A stretch of 64,000 nt of DNA from Stemphylium vesicarium (Eukaryota > Ascomycota > Dothideomycetes > Pleosporales > Pleosporaceae), in assembly GCA_004380135.1 (NCBI GenBank), contig QXCR01000013.1, positions 62,001-126,000 of the forward strand, written 5' to 3'. Shown piece by piece: positions 43,652-55,071 of the stretch (position 1 is its first letter; each line of letters begins with the position of its first letter). A program made the position numbers and the translations under genes. The notes under the pieces are model-generated. The model did not search any database and was not told the origin of the DNA. It worked only from the letters and a program-made list of their open reading frames with translations.

Positions 43652-45862
43652 CTACGCGGAGATCAAGGGTCCGTGGAAGTCGCGTAACGTAGCCACCAGA
43701 TCGTCTTCACGGAAGAGCTGCAGTAGCAACTTCTCTTGCACCTCCTTCCACTTTCTCAGTGCATCCAGTTCGCCCTTGCTTAGCCACTTCTCTTCGTTTC
43801 CGACAACGTCTGAGCGCTCTGCTTTGGTGAGCAGGAATTGGACCTTTTCTCGTTCGTAGGCTATACGTTGGAGGATGCGGACCATTCCTTTGTACGTGTC
43901 ATGGAGGAGCTTTTCGCGGGCGCGCTGTCGATCATACCAGACAAGGTGGAGAGAGTGCTTAGCCTCTCGCCTGTCAACCTTGGGAATTTCTTGGGTCTGG
44001 ACGATACCTTGCACGGTGAGATCGTTGACAATGCCGCGAATGTCGTTGGCGGACATCATCATGACGTTACATATTGCGCGCTCGTCGAGCCTACCCTTCT
44101 TCCTCAAAGCTCGTATTAGTTTTACGCCCAACGACCCTTTTCTTGCTGAGATGGTGTTTTCGACTTCAATCTGAATCATTTGTCTTGCAATTTCGTCAAA
44201 CTCGATGTGCCATTGCGAGAACCCAGCGCGCGAATGCCAGGTGACAAAGTGGAACGGGTCTTCCGACAACATCTGTATGTGTTTGTCTACAATCTTCGTC
44301 TTCTCTTCCATGCCGAGTTTGGTGGGGTCGGTCGGTGCGGTCCATTGAGTGCTCCGGTTTACGTGCCCTTTCCGGGTAATCTGCACAGCGGCATTGGGGT
44401 CGAGACCTTCGAAGATATCCAGGTCCTGGTCTTTGCTGAGTTTTACTGCAATATCGCGCGCAGTGACGAGGAACCGGGGGTCGATGTTGCTTTCCGTGGA
44501 AGGCTCGCCACTGGGCAAGGGAGGATCGGGCCACTCTTCCCAGCAGCGCGGGGTCTTGGATTCCAACATACGCAACATTTCCTGGTACACACGCGCAGTG
44601 ACAGATCCGAGACGTTGCCGTACGAGACTTACAAGCTGCTCTGTCCGCATGGCGACTGCAATCTTCTCCGGGTTAACGCGGATAACCAGATCGTCATCCG
44701 AAGGTGGTGCCGCCCAGCCATTCGCGCCATTCGTCTTCAGTCTCTTGTTGGACCCGTTTGCTTGTCCACCTTTGGCAAACTTTGGGACTGTGAGCCACTC
44801 GTCGCGCATCGCTCGCTTGCGTTCCAAGGTGCCTCTGTTGACCACGTCCTTGTCTTTTGTACCAGTGGGTGTGATGCCGGCGTTATCTTGTTCAATGGAC
44901 TCTAAGTAGAGCATATCGTGCATATCTCCGGGGGAGAGGTATTGTGTCTCGGTGACTGTCCTGACCCATCCGCGCTCGATCAAGGTTTGAATGAGCTCGT
45001 ACAGCTCGTCGACCGAAGTGATATCGCTGTCATCCTGCTCTTGCCCAGGCTCCTCGGGAGCGCCATTGTGAGTCACACCGTCTACCTTGGAAGCTTTATG
45101 TACCCCATTCGTCTTTCCGTCGCCGTTTGCCACTGTTGCCGGGTCGGGCTTTGCGTCTTGTAATTCGGAAGGGACGCCATTTGTGGATCCGTTGGTCTTC
45201 GCGTGGCCGTTGACCTGAGTGCCGTTCGTGCGCTTCCTCTTAGAACCAGCCCCGTTCGCAGCTCCGTCGTCTGACTCATCGTCGCTCTCGGTCTCGGGTG
45301 GAAAGTATGCTTCTTTCAGATCGGCGATGCGTGTGTGGCCGAGGGCGAGCAAGTTGGACATGATGTTCGCGGCCTTTTTCCCGAATCGATCCTCTACCAA
45401 CTTTGTGACCTTTCCGAAGCGGACGATGGCGTACGAGTTTTGCCAGTCAATCTCATAGTAGGTCAAGGCTCCATCGTTGCCGGAGTGAAAGATGAGGTGT
45501 TGCTGGAGAAGTATGACAAGTCCGTACTTGATCTGCCGTCCGTTCAGGTAGGAAGCGCGGGCGACGGATGCGAGACTCTGCCGTCCATGGCGCGCGAGGA
45601 TCGAGTATACCCGCTGTCAGTAGTTAGAAAAATGGCCATGAATGCGCCTGTCGCATGCCTGGAGTGGAATGTGTCCACCCGCTCGGCGAGCTACGCAGGG
45701 ATTTTTCTCGGTCAAACGTACAGCCGCGAGTTCGCCATAGATGTCCTCGACCAGGAGGGTGCAGAGTTCCGCGAGTATCTGGAGCAGTGTTGGTTATGAT
45801 TCATTCGGCGCAGGCGCATCGGCGGCGCATCTTACCGGAGTCTCGCGCTGGTTGTAAGACAT
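43652..45862 (-). CDS. RPC82: DNA-directed RNA polymerase III subunit RPC3 (RPC82)
   Basis: Subunit of the Pol III initiation subcomplex (with RPC31 and RPC34), needed for tRNA and 5S rRNA transcription. Exons 45862..45836 (27 nt), 45778..45722, 45613..43652 (introns 57 and 108 nt), 681 residues. N terminus MSYNQRETPILAELCTLLVED runs into RVYSILARHGRQSLASVARA and LQQHLIFH, the first winged-helix repeat of the family. Central acidic, Asn/Gly-rich, low-complexity insert (residues about 150-230). The C-terminal helical region (RAREKLLHDTYKGMVRILQR) matches the coiled-coil end of RPC82. The tiny first exon was chosen because the second exon has no ATG and a stop lies just upstream. Confidence 0.92.
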
Positions 45863-46196
45863 GTTTGAGCCTAGATATTTGCCAGATATCTAGGGGTGAG
45901 TAGTACTACCGGTGATACATTGGCGCAGATATGGCAGGTCAAGGGCAGGTCAAGGAGTGCGGGCTTTGGTGTCAGGAAAAAGCGTTCGCGGACTTATTGG
46001 GAATGTAGGCGGGTGGGGTGGCCGACCTTTCTACCTAGCTCCGGCCAATGGAGAGCGGAGCGAAAGCACTTACGGGCCTTGGCGGGCTACGAACTTTGTG
46101 ATGTCGAGCATCTGAGTTACCTCACCCCAAGACGCCTTTCCATCCATTGCCGTCCCCCACCACATCGACAGCCCTCCGCCCGGCGCCCTCCACACT
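45863..46196. other. Divergent promoter region RPC82/QCR2
   Basis: 334 bp between two divergently transcribed start codons. No coding frame supported. Confidence 0.5.
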
Positions 46197-47751
46197 ATGC
46201 TCTCCCGAACGACCGCCTGCCGGGGCGCGCAGCGTGCAGCCCGCCAGCAGGCCGTCCGCCCGGCCCAGCGCCGCGGACTCGCTGCCCCAGCTTCAGGCTC
46301 CTTCCAGTACCAGGCCGGCGAGGCCAAGGGCATCAAGTACGCCAGCAGAGACTTTGCCGGACCTACTACGACGCTCGCGCTCGTTTCCAAGGCCGGTACC
46401 AGGTTCCAGCCGCTGCCCGGCCTGACCGAGGGCCTTGCCAACTTCGCTTTCCGGGTACGCCATTGAACTGAACGGGCACATGTCATTGAAAAGAGGGCAC
46501 GGCTGACGCTCAATTGCACCACAGGGCACCGAGAGACGGTCGACACTGCGCATCGTCCGCGAGTCGGAGCTGCTAGGCGCTGCCTTGAACGCCCACCACT
46601 CGCGCGAGAACCTGGTCCTCGAGGCCAAGTTCCTCCGCGATGACCTGCCCTACTTCGTCGAGCTGATGGGCGAGGTCGCCAGCTCCACCAAATACCTGCG
46701 TATGCACCAGAGCCGAACTTGAGATGGGATGGTGGAATTGACATGATGCAGCCCACGTCTACGCCGAGGAGGTCCTCCCCATGATCCACTTCGCCCACAA
46801 GCGCTTCCTCGCCAGCGTCACCGACATGGCCACCCAGTCCGCCCACAGCCTCGCTTTCCACCGTGGTCTTGGTGTCCCGACCGCTTCCGCCGCCCCCACG
46901 CCCTACACCAAGTACCTCGACGCCGAGACCATTGAGTACTACTCCAAGATCGCCTTTGCTAAGCCCAACTTTGCTGTTGTAGCCAACGGTGCCGACCACG
47001 GCGAGTTCTCCAAGTGGGTTGGCGAGTTCTTTGAGGGTGTCCCCAGCTCCGCTGTCAACGAGTCCAACGCTGGTGCCGACCAGAGCAAGTACTACGGTGG
47101 TGAGGAGCGTATTGCCCACGACGGTGGCAACGCCATGGTCATTGCCTTCCCGGGTTCCAGCTCATTCACCGGAAAGTTCTACAAGCCCGAGATCGCCGTC
47201 CTCGCCTCCCTCCTCGGTGGTGAGTCGGCCGTCAAGTGGTCGTCAGGTTTCACCAAGCTCGGCCAGGCTGCCGCACAAGGCGCCAAGGTCAAGACCACCA
47301 GCGCTATCTACTCCGACGCCGGTCTCCTTTACACCACCATCACCGGTTCCGCCAAGGCTGTCGCCCAAACCGCCCAGGCTTCCGTTGATGCTATCAAGAA
47401 GATCGCCTCCGGTGAGATCTCAAGTGAGGAAGTCTCCAAGGCAAAGGCCGCCGCCAAGTTCAAGGAACTTGAGCACGGCCAGGACATCCGCGCTGGTCTC
47501 GAACTCACTGGCAACGGTCTGATCCACAACACTCAACCGTACCAGATCGACGAGGTTGCCCAGAAGATTGACGGTGTCTCGGAAGAGGCCGTCAAGAAGG
47601 TGAGTCAAACATTGTTTCTTGAAATTGCGAGAAAAGATGCTAACAAACCATACAGGCCGCCAAGGAACTGCTTGAGAACACCGCCTCAGTATCATCTGTT
47701 GGAGATCTTTTCCAACTACCATACGCTGCGGAGCTTGGTCTTAAGGTGTAA
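46197..47751 (+). CDS. QCR2: Cytochrome bc1 complex core subunit 2 (QCR2)
   Basis: Core-2 subunit of mitochondrial complex III, of the M16 peptidase fold but proteolytically inactive. Exons 46197..46454, 46525..46699, 46752..47599 and 47656..47751, 458 residues. Arg-rich, Ala-rich presequence (MLSRTTACRGAQRAARQQAV). Core M16 features: ALVSKAGTRFQPLPGLTEGLANFAFRGTERRS, where the zinc motif HxxEH of true peptidases is absent, and a second half with VVANGADHGEF and ASLLGGESAVKW. Codon use is strongly biased (C-ending), which fits a highly expressed gene. A long open frame on the opposite strand is a side effect of this bias. Confidence 0.94.
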
Positions 47752-48251
47752 ATACAATCATCTTGTAGCGAAGTTTAGAGGGAGAATCTCGTTTGGCCGG
47801 GGCTTGTGTAACATTATCTTGTGATAGTCCCTGATAGATGCATCTCATATGAGAGTTCTTTTGTTCAGCTGAAAGTCTTGGGTGTTTTCTGTGATTTCTT
47901 CCCATGTGAATCCGGCCTATGATTATTCTGATTTGATGTCCGTCTGTGTTAATGCTGGTCTCAAGAGCTAAGACTTGAAATGCCCACAGACGTCAGGGCC
48001 GCACATTTCACGTGCCAGCGCGTCGGCGCTAGGTAGCGTGCACACGCCCACCCTCCGACGTCAACACCCCAAACACGTCACCCCCGCCCGTCCATTCCAC
48101 GCGCGCCCAACGTACAACCCCGCAGCCCACCATATCACCGGTTCGCATACTACTCTTACTCGCAAAGCACGTCCACAAAACCAAGGATAGACGACCGCTC
48201 AGCTACTTGTCCATCCCCATCCGGCCTCTCTCTCCTCTGCGCCTCGCACCC
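47752..48251. other. Intergenic, no gene seen
   Basis: 3' flank of QCR2 and promoter of the CENP-W gene. GC-rich around 48000-48200; nothing coding recognised. Confidence 0.5.
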
Positions 48252-48779
48252 ATGGCGCCCACACTGTACCCCCGCGGCACCGTCAAGAAGATTGTCAAAG
48301 CGCATTCGAACCGCCAGGTTAGCAAGAATGTGGATATACTGGTACGTGGCCCGACATGCAAGTCCCTCCCCGCGGATTAGGCTGCGGGCTAAGAGTGGAG
48401 CACAAGGGAGGAAGGAGGAAGGATAGACAGAAGATTGAACAACAGTGAGAAGACGAGAAAGCTAACGTAAATGGTCTGATAGATCTACCTCAACTATGCG
48501 CTGTTTATGCAGGAGTACGTTATTTTTGCTATCCTTTACTTTCCGACATTCTCCCGGCTGTATGACTGCGGGTATATGGAGACGCAGACATAGAAGCAGA
48601 TATGGACACGGAGCCGGATGTACACGTGCATATGGAATGAGAATATCCTGGACTGACTGAAACGCGATAGATTGATCAACGAAGCGAGTATCAAGAGTAA
48701 ACAACGCGGCGAGAAGGGTGTTTCGGCTCGTAGCGTGAATAGGGTTAGTGAGGACGTGCTGAGAAAGTACAAGGGTTGA
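48252..48779 (+). CDS. CENP-W-like histone-fold kinetochore protein
   Basis: Tiny histone-fold protein (76 residues) of the constitutive centromere-associated network, partner of CENP-T. Exons 48252..48341, 48483..48514, 48671..48779 (introns 141 and 156 nt, long for this window). Protein begins MAPTLYPRGTVKKIVKAHSN, continues RQVSKNVDILIYLNYALFMQ, then ELINEASIKSKQRGEKGVSA, ending VSEDVLRKYKG. The pattern of AHSN, the NYALFMQELINEA helix and GEKGVSARSV is the CENP-W signature. Exons were found by matching this fold and checking phase; each splice site is GT-AG. Confidence 0.88.
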
Positions 48780-49120
48780 TGTCAGGGAGTATGACCTCGG
48801 AACCGAAGAGGATTGGGTGTTTGTGGAAAGGCGTGCAGGGCAAGGAGCGTTGTGATTGAGGGATAGGAGTGGGGTTTGCAGGCGCTATGGTGTTATGATA
48901 CCCGTGCTCTTTTGCTTCCAAGGGAGCACATGGGGTGTGCTCTTCTTTTATCGGTAAATCTAAAACATGCAGTTTTATCATAACTTGGGCTAATTGCTGC
49001 CTTCTTTCGTTCGTTGGGTCTACATCTATGTGTATGTATGTATGTATGCAATGACAGCTGACGATCAAACATCTAACCTCAACTCCCCCCTTCCCAACAA
49101 TCCCAACTCGACTCACTCAC
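48780..49120. other. Convergent intergenic region, no gene seen
   Basis: Between the CENP-W and NAA35 3' ends. Contains a small (TATG)4 microsatellite at 49033-49048; otherwise nothing. Confidence 0.5.
49033..49048. repeat. (TATG)4 microsatellite
   Basis: Four uninterrupted TATG units in noncoding sequence. Confidence 0.8.
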
Positions 49121-51797
49121 TCACTCCTTAACAACCTTGGGTACAACCCACCCATCTGCATACCTCTTCCCGACGCCCGCCTCCGGAATCTCAACCCTAA
49201 TCCCCAACCCCCCTTCAACCTTCGTCCTTGCATCTCCATCCCCACCAGCAACAACATCCCTAACCCCACAAACCGCCAACCCTAACGCCACACAGCTCGC
49301 CACCGCACTCTGGACCTCCTTGCCCCAACTCGCGCTCACACCCAGCGCCTTCGCCGCGTGCGGTCCAATTCTCTTAAACTCAGCAAACGCCGCCTTGGCC
49401 GCCTTAATACTAGCCTCGACATCCGTCCACAGAGGGTTCTCGTTTCCCTTCACATCGGCCCAGAACGCACCATCCGGCGCTTCCAGCTCACCGTACGGCT
49501 GCGTGTGCGCCACAAAGTCGTCATACGGCGGGGCCTCGGGGGGCTGCAGAGCAAGAAACGGTTTCATACGGAGTTCATATCTTAGTTTAGGTGTAGAAAA
49601 GGGGCGTTTGGGTCTCGGCAGGAGGTGCAGATACAGCAGTGTGATGTAGAATCTCGCCAGCGCCAGACTGAGACTAGCCGTGCCCTGGGCCTCAGCCATC
49701 AGACTGGCGATATACGGCATCGACGCCTCCACCTCCGCTTTCTCGCGCATTGCGCGACTCGCAGCGAGACGGGCAGCCTGCGCGCTGTGGTGGTTTTGCA
49801 CGCGAGTCAGGAGTTCAGTGCGGCGTGTAGCGATGAGGCTGAGGAAGAGATACATGCCCGCGAATTCGTCGGGGAGGTAAATGTCCTGTTCGAAACCGAG
49901 GAGGATTACTTTTTCAATCATCCAGAGTTTGCGGTGGTAGACCCAGGTTGAGAGGGAGAAATCCATGATTTGCTCGCTGATGCTGAGCGTGGCAGCAGAG
50001 GTGGATATGTCGTGGTCGATGAGACTGGCGTCGGCTTGCAGGAGGTCCCAGCCGACGATTACGTGCGTTAGCATGCGTCTGAGGCGGCATCGGTTTTGGC
50101 CCAGTGCCACCCAGAGGTCGAGGTAGGGTTGGCCGGCGCGGTCGACGAATTCGTCAATTAGGAGCGCGAATTGGAGACGTGGGGGCTTGGGCAACAGTGG
50201 GTTGCGGGGTGGTGATAGCGTCCAGTTTGAGGGGTCTAGCACCGGGGACGCGGGGAAGACTAGAGCTTTCACGTCGGAGAGAGGAAGTGAGACGGAGACA
50301 TCCAGGACGTCCGGGTGGAAGAGGAGGGTGGACAGGTAGGAGCGAGCGTATGTCAGCGGCGGAGGCGAGCGAGATGCAAAGTGCCAGAGGAAAGACTGAT
50401 ATTCCAGTGGATCAGTTTCGAGAGCAGGGAAACGTGTGGCTTCGTTGCAATCCGATGCCATTTGCTGCAGCTTTTCCAGCGCATCTTTGAAATCCAGTTC
50501 GACAATGGGTCGTGGAGGTACTGTCGAGGCGAGACGTCGTTGCATCTTCGGGCTGAAAGCGCCGGGCACTGTCTGACCGAGCTGATGGGTGTTCTTCAAT
50601 ATGTCGACGCCCTCCAGTATCGGTGGCCACGAGAAGCCTATCTGATCAAGAGAGAGATCCAGATCCAGAGCGCGAAGGAAATCTTTCCGAAGTTCTAGTC
50701 TGGATGAGATTGCTTTCCGTAAAGCATCGTTGATCTCGAGTTCAGAACTGTCAAATATCAGTGTACTGGAAATAATCCGTGTAGGTATACTTACTCCTCA
50801 ACCATCTCTATAGCCGCATCCAACTCCCTCAAGAAGACATCCATCGGCGAGCTAACGAACAGAACCCGATTGTACGTATGTGTGCAAAAGTCCTCCTCTT
50901 CGAAGTAATCTCTGGCCGTAATCTTTGCTATGACAAAGTCACATCCCTTGATCAATGCGAGACAGTACGCCCTTAACACTTCCAGCAACGGTCCCGGTCG
51001 CCTTTCATCCGGAATCTCGCCGCGGTAAAACTGTGCTTGCTCCAGGACCTTGGTCTCGGGCCATAGGAGCTTGTCAATGTACACGGATGTAAATAGCGTT
51101 TGTGACAAAGGATAGCCTGTATGCCATGCCATTTCGTAGCATAGAAGCTGGTCCATGATACCGATGATTTCTTCCGGTAGAAGCGGTGTCAGGGTGTCGT
51201 AGTCATCTTCTAGCGTCTCGCCTGGCTGAAGGAAACCACTGTCCATCTTGGGATCCATGATCTGTAACATACGTTAGCTGGCGGATATGACTTGGATTAC
51301 AAAGTAGGGTACCTCGATCGCCCCAATAGACTCGAAGAGCGTAAAGTAGTCATCTTTGACTAGTTGGCCGATTTCAAGAGCTTTCTCATCTGTTAGCTGA
51401 TCTGATTTCGTATATTTGCTGATACCGTGGCCGTTATGGCTGGTGGGCGACTTCACGGAATAGCCCCGCTATGTCCCTCCATGGCTTGCGAGTGTAATGC
51501 TTACCGCCGCACGCCCTCGTGAACTTTTCGGTCACATCATGAATCTTCGGCTTGACTCCGCCAACTGCATGTCTCGATTGCCTCAAAGGCAGATTAGTCG
51601 GAGTAGTAGTAGTTGGTTGTTCAAAGGCAGGCGTAGGCTCGTGCGCAGGTGACGAATCTGAATAATGGGAATCAGTGACGTGGACCCTCGCAGCGAAGTT
51701 GTACCAAGTCTGTCAATTTACCGGCAGCGTCAGAAATATCGCCTACATCCGGAGTCGGGGCGGGGGCGGTGCTGTGGCTGCTAGACGCATCTGCCAT
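49121..51797 (-). CDS. MAK10: NatC N-acetyltransferase auxiliary subunit (Naa35/Mak10)
   Basis: Large ribosome-anchoring subunit of the NatC N-terminal acetyltransferase. Exons 51797..51722, 51657..51505, 51389..51313, 51261..50795, 50747..49121, 799 residues. The hallmark N-terminal block reads ALEIGQLVKDDYFTLFESIG followed by AIEIMDPKMDSGFLQPGE, restored exactly by splicing exon 3 to exon 4. Downstream IMDQLLCYEMAWHTGYPLSQTLFTSVYI and LRAYCLALIKGCDFV are typical of the family. N-terminal 75 residues are Ser/Thr/Pro-rich and disordered. Intron 2 is 115 nt, the others 47-64 nt. The acceptor of exon 3 was placed at 51389 because alternatives shift the frame into a stop. Confidence 0.92.
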
Positions 51798-52106
51798 GTT
51801 GTGAGGTGGAGTCGTTTCCGATGCGGGAAGATTTGTAACAGCCGAGTTGCACTTGCAGTACCTAAGGCGTGGGTTGGGATGAGCGTCACTGGTAGTCACA
51901 AAAGCAAGCGTCCCATTGGGAGTTTGGTCTACGAGCATAAAACATTCTGAGAGAGTGAAAAGCAAGAGCAATTCAGCTCAATTTGTCGTGCATTGGCTTA
52001 TGATGCTTGCCCGTTCCGCCTGATAGTACAGAGTTCATGTCCATCCTCTCCAAGCATCGCTCCGCTTTCCACATCACTCCATCATGTCTTTGGTTCGAGG
52101 ATTGCT
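51798..52106. other. Short intergenic region
   Basis: Promoter of NAA35 and 3' flank of the ATP synthase epsilon gene. Nothing else seen. Confidence 0.5.
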
Positions 52107-52457
52107 TTACGAAGACTTGGCAGCATCGGCCTGTGCCTGGAGTGCCGCGGCGTTCAGGTCCTTCGCCTCGCCCTGCTTGCCGTTCTGTCCATCTCATTAG
52201 CCCCATCCCGACTTCTCTCTCCCCATCCCCAGGCATGCACTCACCTCCCACTTGGCGAACCTGAGTTCACTCTCGCCCCTGCGCTCGGCAGCAATGCGCT
52301 TATCCTCCTTGAGCGAACGGCGCACGACGCGCGATGCGACGGCAATGTAGCGGTTGTAGCTGTTCTTCAGTCAATGGCGGGTCCAATGGGAGGAGTGCAG
52401 CGACTGCGGTTGTGGGCGAGCGTACGTGAGACCAGCGGCTTTCCACGCGAATGCCAT
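52107..52457 (-). CDS. ATP15: Mitochondrial ATP synthase epsilon subunit
   Basis: Small central-stalk subunit of F1 ATP synthase (74 residues). Exons 52457..52426 (32 nt), 52359..52245, 52184..52107; introns 66 and 60 nt. Protein reads MAFAWKAAGLTYNRYIAVAS, then RVVRRSLKEDKRIAAERRGE, SELRFAKWE and a short Gln/Ala/Lys tail. The opening WKAAGLTYNRY and the RVVRRSLKE...FAKWE core are diagnostic of the epsilon subunit. No cleavable presequence, as expected for this subunit. All three exons are too short to stand out as open frames; they were found by reading through splice sites. Confidence 0.9.
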
Positions 52458-52865
52458 TGTGATGGTTGGATGTGGTTTCGTGGGGGTGACGGGGTTTGCG
52501 AGTTGCGGATGCAGTTGTTGAAGGTTGAGCTGCGGCGAGATTTCGCGGATGCGGCTCGGAGCTTGGAGATCACGTGAACAATCGCCGACAGCTTCTATGC
52601 CACCGAGCAGGACAAATACAGGCCATGTCTGATGAAGCTGTTAGACTACGAATGCCGAACCTTAATATAGTCGTATCTTAAGACGTTGGAGACTACAACG
52701 TATTTTTGCGGAGAGTATGTTAATCTCTTAGTATGTATGGAAGCATACTGCAACATGTGCGGAATTGGTAGCAGATTTTGGAGTCATGTTCATTACATTT
52801 TCATATCCGTCATTCTAAGACTGAGACTTGGACATCAATGTGCCTGGCGCATACCGACGAGGTTT
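52458..52865. other. Intergenic, no gene seen
   Basis: Upstream of the ATP synthase epsilon gene and 3' of the proteasome gene. AT-rich; nothing supported. Confidence 0.5.
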
Positions 52866-53688
52866 CTACAGCTCCATGGCCTCACCACCCTCTTCATCAT
52901 TGCCGCCTTCTTGGTTCTCGAACGTGGTGTTTAGCCACTCAGCGACGTCTTGTCCCTCATAGAGCGCAAAGCTCTCGCCAATGCCGCCAATACCCACACT
53001 GGTGTTGTCGACAGTCAGTTCCTTATCCTGTGACAGCGATTCCTTCAGTGACCTCAGTGCGTGCTTGATCAGCTCCTCCCTGCTGGCGCCCTCGAATTCA
53101 TCCAGATGCCTCTCAAGGTATGTCCTAGCCATCTGACTCCTAGCCCCAATACCACACGCGACCATCTCCTGTGTAACACCGCTGGGCTGGAACTCGAACA
53201 GGTGGGGTCCCTTTGCGTCTACACCTGCAATCAGCAGGCCGACACCGTAAGGTCTCCGTCCATACTGCTGGGTGTTGGTCTGCGCGCGGTCTGCGATGCG
53301 TGAAGTGATCTCGGAGAGGGGAATGGCGCGGTCGTACGTTAGGCGGGATGCGAGAGACTGCTGTTTCATGAAGTTGGAGAGAACGCGGGCATCGGAGGCA
53401 AGGCCAGCGAGGGCGACACCAAAGTGGGAATCTACGGGGATGATCTTCTTCTGGTATGATGAAAGCTCCTCGGCGTTCCGCTGTGTGAGGTGTCAGCGAG
53501 ATTCACAACGCCTTTTGACATGCATTGGAGGTAGTTACCTTGATTGCGGCGAGTACTGCATGTGTCTTGCTAACAATACCCACGACGACTGAACCCTGCT
53601 TGACTGCCTCTTGTGCGTACTCGACCTGGAAGATGCGACCTTGCGGCGAGAAGGTGACCGAGTCGTTGTCGTAGTTGTTTCTGAACAT
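52866..53688 (-). CDS. PRE5: 20S proteasome alpha subunit (alpha-6/PSMA1-like, Pre5)
   Basis: Alpha-ring subunit of the 20S proteasome. Exons 53688..53539 and 53480..52866 (58-nt intron), 254 residues. The N-terminal alpha signature [20 protein letters not shown] is present, followed by [10 protein letters not shown] and [37 protein letters not shown] is characteristic of the Pre5/PSMA1 subgroup. C terminus acidic with Gly/Glu repeats. No catalytic Thr, as expected for an alpha subunit. Confidence 0.94.
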
Positions 53689-54084
53689 GATGAAGGTGGG
53701 AGGTGTGGGGGGTTAAGGGCAGACTGGTAGGCTTTATGACGGCGGGGCCTTGGAAGCAAAGTTGGCTAGAGTGTCCACGATCAAAATCGTTGTTTGTAAG
53801 ATTGTGTTGCAGGGGGTGGGGCAATGCTCAAGTAGTGGTGATGTTGTTGCTGGAGGCACCTGCCAGTTGACGACGATGAGCTCCAGAAGCTCCGATGCTT
53901 GGCAGCCATCAGCTTAGCGCGCAACCTCACCTACGCAGGAACAGCCGTCTAGCTCACCCGCAGCAAGACCACCAACATCGCAGTCTTGCATCTTCGCCGG
54001 AACGAGGATTGATCTAAGCGGAATCCCGCGCGTACCTTTTCACCACCATCACGTCACGTCTACGGCAACGAACACGACTCCAGC
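53689..54084. other. Divergent promoter region PRE5/VPS55
   Basis: 396 bp between the two divergent start codons; both promoters presumably lie here. No coding frame supported. Confidence 0.5.
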
Positions 54085-54650
54085 ATGGCCGGCATCAAGA
54101 CCATCATAGGGCTGTCCTTTGTACGTCAACCTGTCGCATCCTCGCGCGTTCCCCGGTCGCATAGCATCTGTACTGATTAGACACGCACCAGGTCCTCGCG
54201 ATAGGCTTCCTTCTCGTCATCCTCTCCGCCGCACTCTTCCACAACTATCTCACGCTCCTCGTTGTCGCAACCTACGTAATCGCACCCCTACCCAACTGGC
54301 TCTGCGGGAGAGCGGCGAACCGCGATGACTTTATGGAGAGTTCCGGAAATGGTGTCGTGGACTTTGGAAGATTCCTGACGGGCTTCTTTGTGGTCATGGG
54401 TATTGGTGAGTGATCCCCGAATGGACGCGCCCTAGGCATGATTGCATCACACGGCACACGACACGGCGCGACAGACACGTCCCATCTATTAAGGATAATA
54501 GACTGATCATTTTTAGCCCTTCCAACACTTCTATGGCACTCGGCCGAAATCGCAGGAGGCGCAGCAGCCATGTCCGTCTTCGGTGGTTTGCTCATCTACG
54601 CAACCATCATCAGCTTCACCCTGTTCTTCCAAGAGCAAGAGGACTTCTGA
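54085..54650 (+). CDS. VPS55: Vps55-like endosomal membrane protein (LEPROT family)
   Basis: Four-helix membrane protein of late endosomes acting in endosome-to-vacuole traffic. Exons 54085..54120 (36 nt), 54192..54405, 54517..54650; introns 71 and 111 nt; 127 residues. Reads MAGIKTIIGLSFVLAIGFLL, then VILSAALFHNYLTLLVVATY and VIAPLPNWLCGR, then GRFLTGFFVVMGIALPTLLW, closing with FGGLLIYATIISFTLFF and EQEDF. PNWLCGR and the FLTGFFVVMGIALP...HSAEI block are typical of Vps55/LEPROT. Convergent with VPS68, whose product forms a complex with Vps55 in yeast. Confidence 0.93.
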
Positions 54651-55071
54651 CTAGCCGGCGGAACTCAGGAATGAGGAACCGCACACAATCACCAAGCACG
54701 GCGCTTGGCCCGTCCAAGAGACACCGAGGGACTTGGCGGTAGTTTACACGCCTGAAAGATTGGACCAGTGCTGCTGGCTGCATGCTTTTGTTGTCTGTAT
54801 AGTTTGCTGAGCGTTTTGTACGAATATTGCATGGGTTGGGTCAGGTTGCCTAGGAGTGAACATGTGAAATGCAGATCCGCTACATAATTCGATATAATAT
54901 ATGACAACGCCTACTGCTCTGATAGACCACCGGCATTTCCAAACATACTCGTACATGCGATTATCATCATTCTGACCCAATCCCTCGATAAGCGGCATCT
55001 TGCGTTACAAGCCGTACAAAAGGCGTCCTAGGACCCATGGTCACCATTAATCCCGTCGTGATATAGCACTT
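54651..55071. other. Convergent intergenic region VPS55/VPS68
   Basis: 421 bp between the two 3' ends. Nothing coding recognised. Confidence 0.5.

Noticed and set aside
46070..47119. 349-codon minus-strand frame opposite QCR2
   Set aside because: Mirror of biased QCR2 codons and crosses its introns; no recognisable protein features.
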